A stretch of DNA of 6,239 bases, from positions 1 through 6,239 of the forward strand of contig JAQXFT010000104.1 of the NCBI GenBank assembly GCA_029005335.1, written 5' to 3'. The DNA is from Oscillospiraceae bacterium. GTDB lineage: Bacteria > Bacillota > Clostridia > Oscillospirales > Ruminococcaceae. Position numbers and translations under genes: made by a program. Positions 5,992 through 6,239 of the stretch are shown in pieces. Below the pieces are notes generated by a model. The model searched no databases, was not told the origin of the DNA, and saw only the letters and a program-made list of their open reading frames with translations. Position 1 is the stretch's first letter, and every line of letters starts with the position of its first letter.

Positions 5992-6067
5992 GGGAGCATA
6001 GCTCAGCTGGGAGAGCATCTGCCTTACAAGCAGAGGGTCATAGGTTCGAGCCCTATTGTTCCCACCA
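5992..6067 (+). tRNA. tRNA-Val (anticodon UAC)
   Basis: A complete 76-base cloverleaf. The acceptor GGGAGCA pairs with TGTTCCC (one G-U). The D stem is GCTC/GAGC and the anticodon stem TCTGC/GCAGA, with loop CTTACAA placing TAC at 6025-6027. The T arm is ATAGG/CCTAT around TTCGAGC. The discriminator is A and the CCA end is encoded. It reads valine GUA codons and wobble relatives. It is the first gene after the consensus promoter and is separated from tRNA-Asp by six bases, so the genes are cotranscribed. Confidence 0.98.
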
Positions 6068-6073
6068 TCATAT

Positions 6074-6150
6074 GGCCCGGTAGCTCAGATGGTTAGAGCG
6101 CCGCCCTGTCACGGCGGAGGTCGTGAGTTCGAGCCTCATCCGGGTCGCCA
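6074..6150 (+). tRNA. tRNA-Asp (anticodon GUC)
   Basis: A complete 77-base cloverleaf. The acceptor GGCCCGG pairs with CCGGGTC (one G-U). The D stem is GCTC/GAGC and the anticodon stem CCGCC/GGCGG, with loop CTGTCAC placing GTC at 6108-6110. The T arm is GTGAG/CTCAT around TTCGAGC. The discriminator is G, the identity base expected for aspartate tRNA, and CCA is encoded. A T-rich spacer (6151-6164, five T, CC, seven T) follows before the next tRNA. Confidence 0.98.
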
Positions 6151-6166
6151 TTTTTCCTTTTTTTAT

Positions 6167-6239
6167 GCTTCTGTAGCTCAGTCGGTAGAGCAGGGGACTG
6201 AAAATCCCCGTGTCGTTGGTTCGATTCCGACCGGAAGCA
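6167..6239 (+). tRNA. tRNA-Phe (anticodon GAA), cut at the window edge before CCA
   Basis: The whole cloverleaf is present up to the discriminator A, which is the last base of the window. The acceptor GCTTCTG pairs with CGGAAGC (one U-G). The D stem is GCTC/GAGC and the anticodon stem GGGGA/TCCCC, with loop CTGAAAA placing GAA at 6200-6202. The T arm is GTTGG/CCGAC around TTCGATT. Whether CCA is encoded cannot be seen. It reads both phenylalanine codons. The cluster probably continues to the right. Confidence 0.96.

Noticed and set aside
1..6239. CRISPR array, transposase, phage or defence genes
   Set aside because: No regularly spaced repeats and no matching protein motifs were seen on either strand; all long frames are accounted for by core genes.

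Overview
The window is AT-rich, tightly packed chromosomal DNA from a Gram-positive, spore-forming lineage. The best guess is a Clostridia member, possibly Ruminococcus-like (Oscillospiraceae). The basis is a full-length SpoVS, a YmdB phosphodiesterase beside it, an Asp23-type protein (YloU) followed by a FakA/YloV kinase and RecG, frequent AGGAGG-type ribosome sites, and tRNA genes with encoded CCA. The genus is inference only; no rRNA or other marker gene is present.

Layout, left to right. (1) Bases 1-149 hold the C-terminal 48 codons of a + strand gene I cannot identify. It is followed by a roughly 110-base gene-free stretch with a well-formed hairpin and then an intrinsic terminator. (2) A leftward unit, ymdB then spoVS, meets it head-on, and the two units end in back-to-back terminators at 259-320. 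Both leftward genes have near-consensus sigma-A-type promoters. (3) The intergenic region 1501-1727 is divergent. A leftward promoter (ymdB) and a rightward promoter (yloU) flank an 85-base nested inverted repeat that fills the space between their -35 boxes. This is the least explained element in the window. (4) A rightward operon, yloU-fakA-recG, runs from 1728 to 5788 with a 15-base gap and then a 4-base GTGA overlap. (5) A gene-free stretch of about 200 bases after recG has AT-rich hairpins and a perfect-consensus promoter (TTGACA-17-TATAAT). That promoter drives a tRNA cluster, Val(UAC)-Asp(GUC)-Phe(GAA), which reaches the right edge.

Functionally this is mostly core cell physiology. It covers sporulation and cell-fate control (spoVS, ymdB), a cell-envelope-associated Asp23 protein, activation of exogenous or recycled fatty acids for phospholipid synthesis (fakA), replication-fork and recombination repair (recG), and translation (tRNAs). 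I see no CRISPR array, transposase, phage gene or defence system, and no new multi-gene system. The points worth a second look are the nested inverted repeat, the structured region before 282, and the repeat-rich segment between recG and the tRNA promoter.
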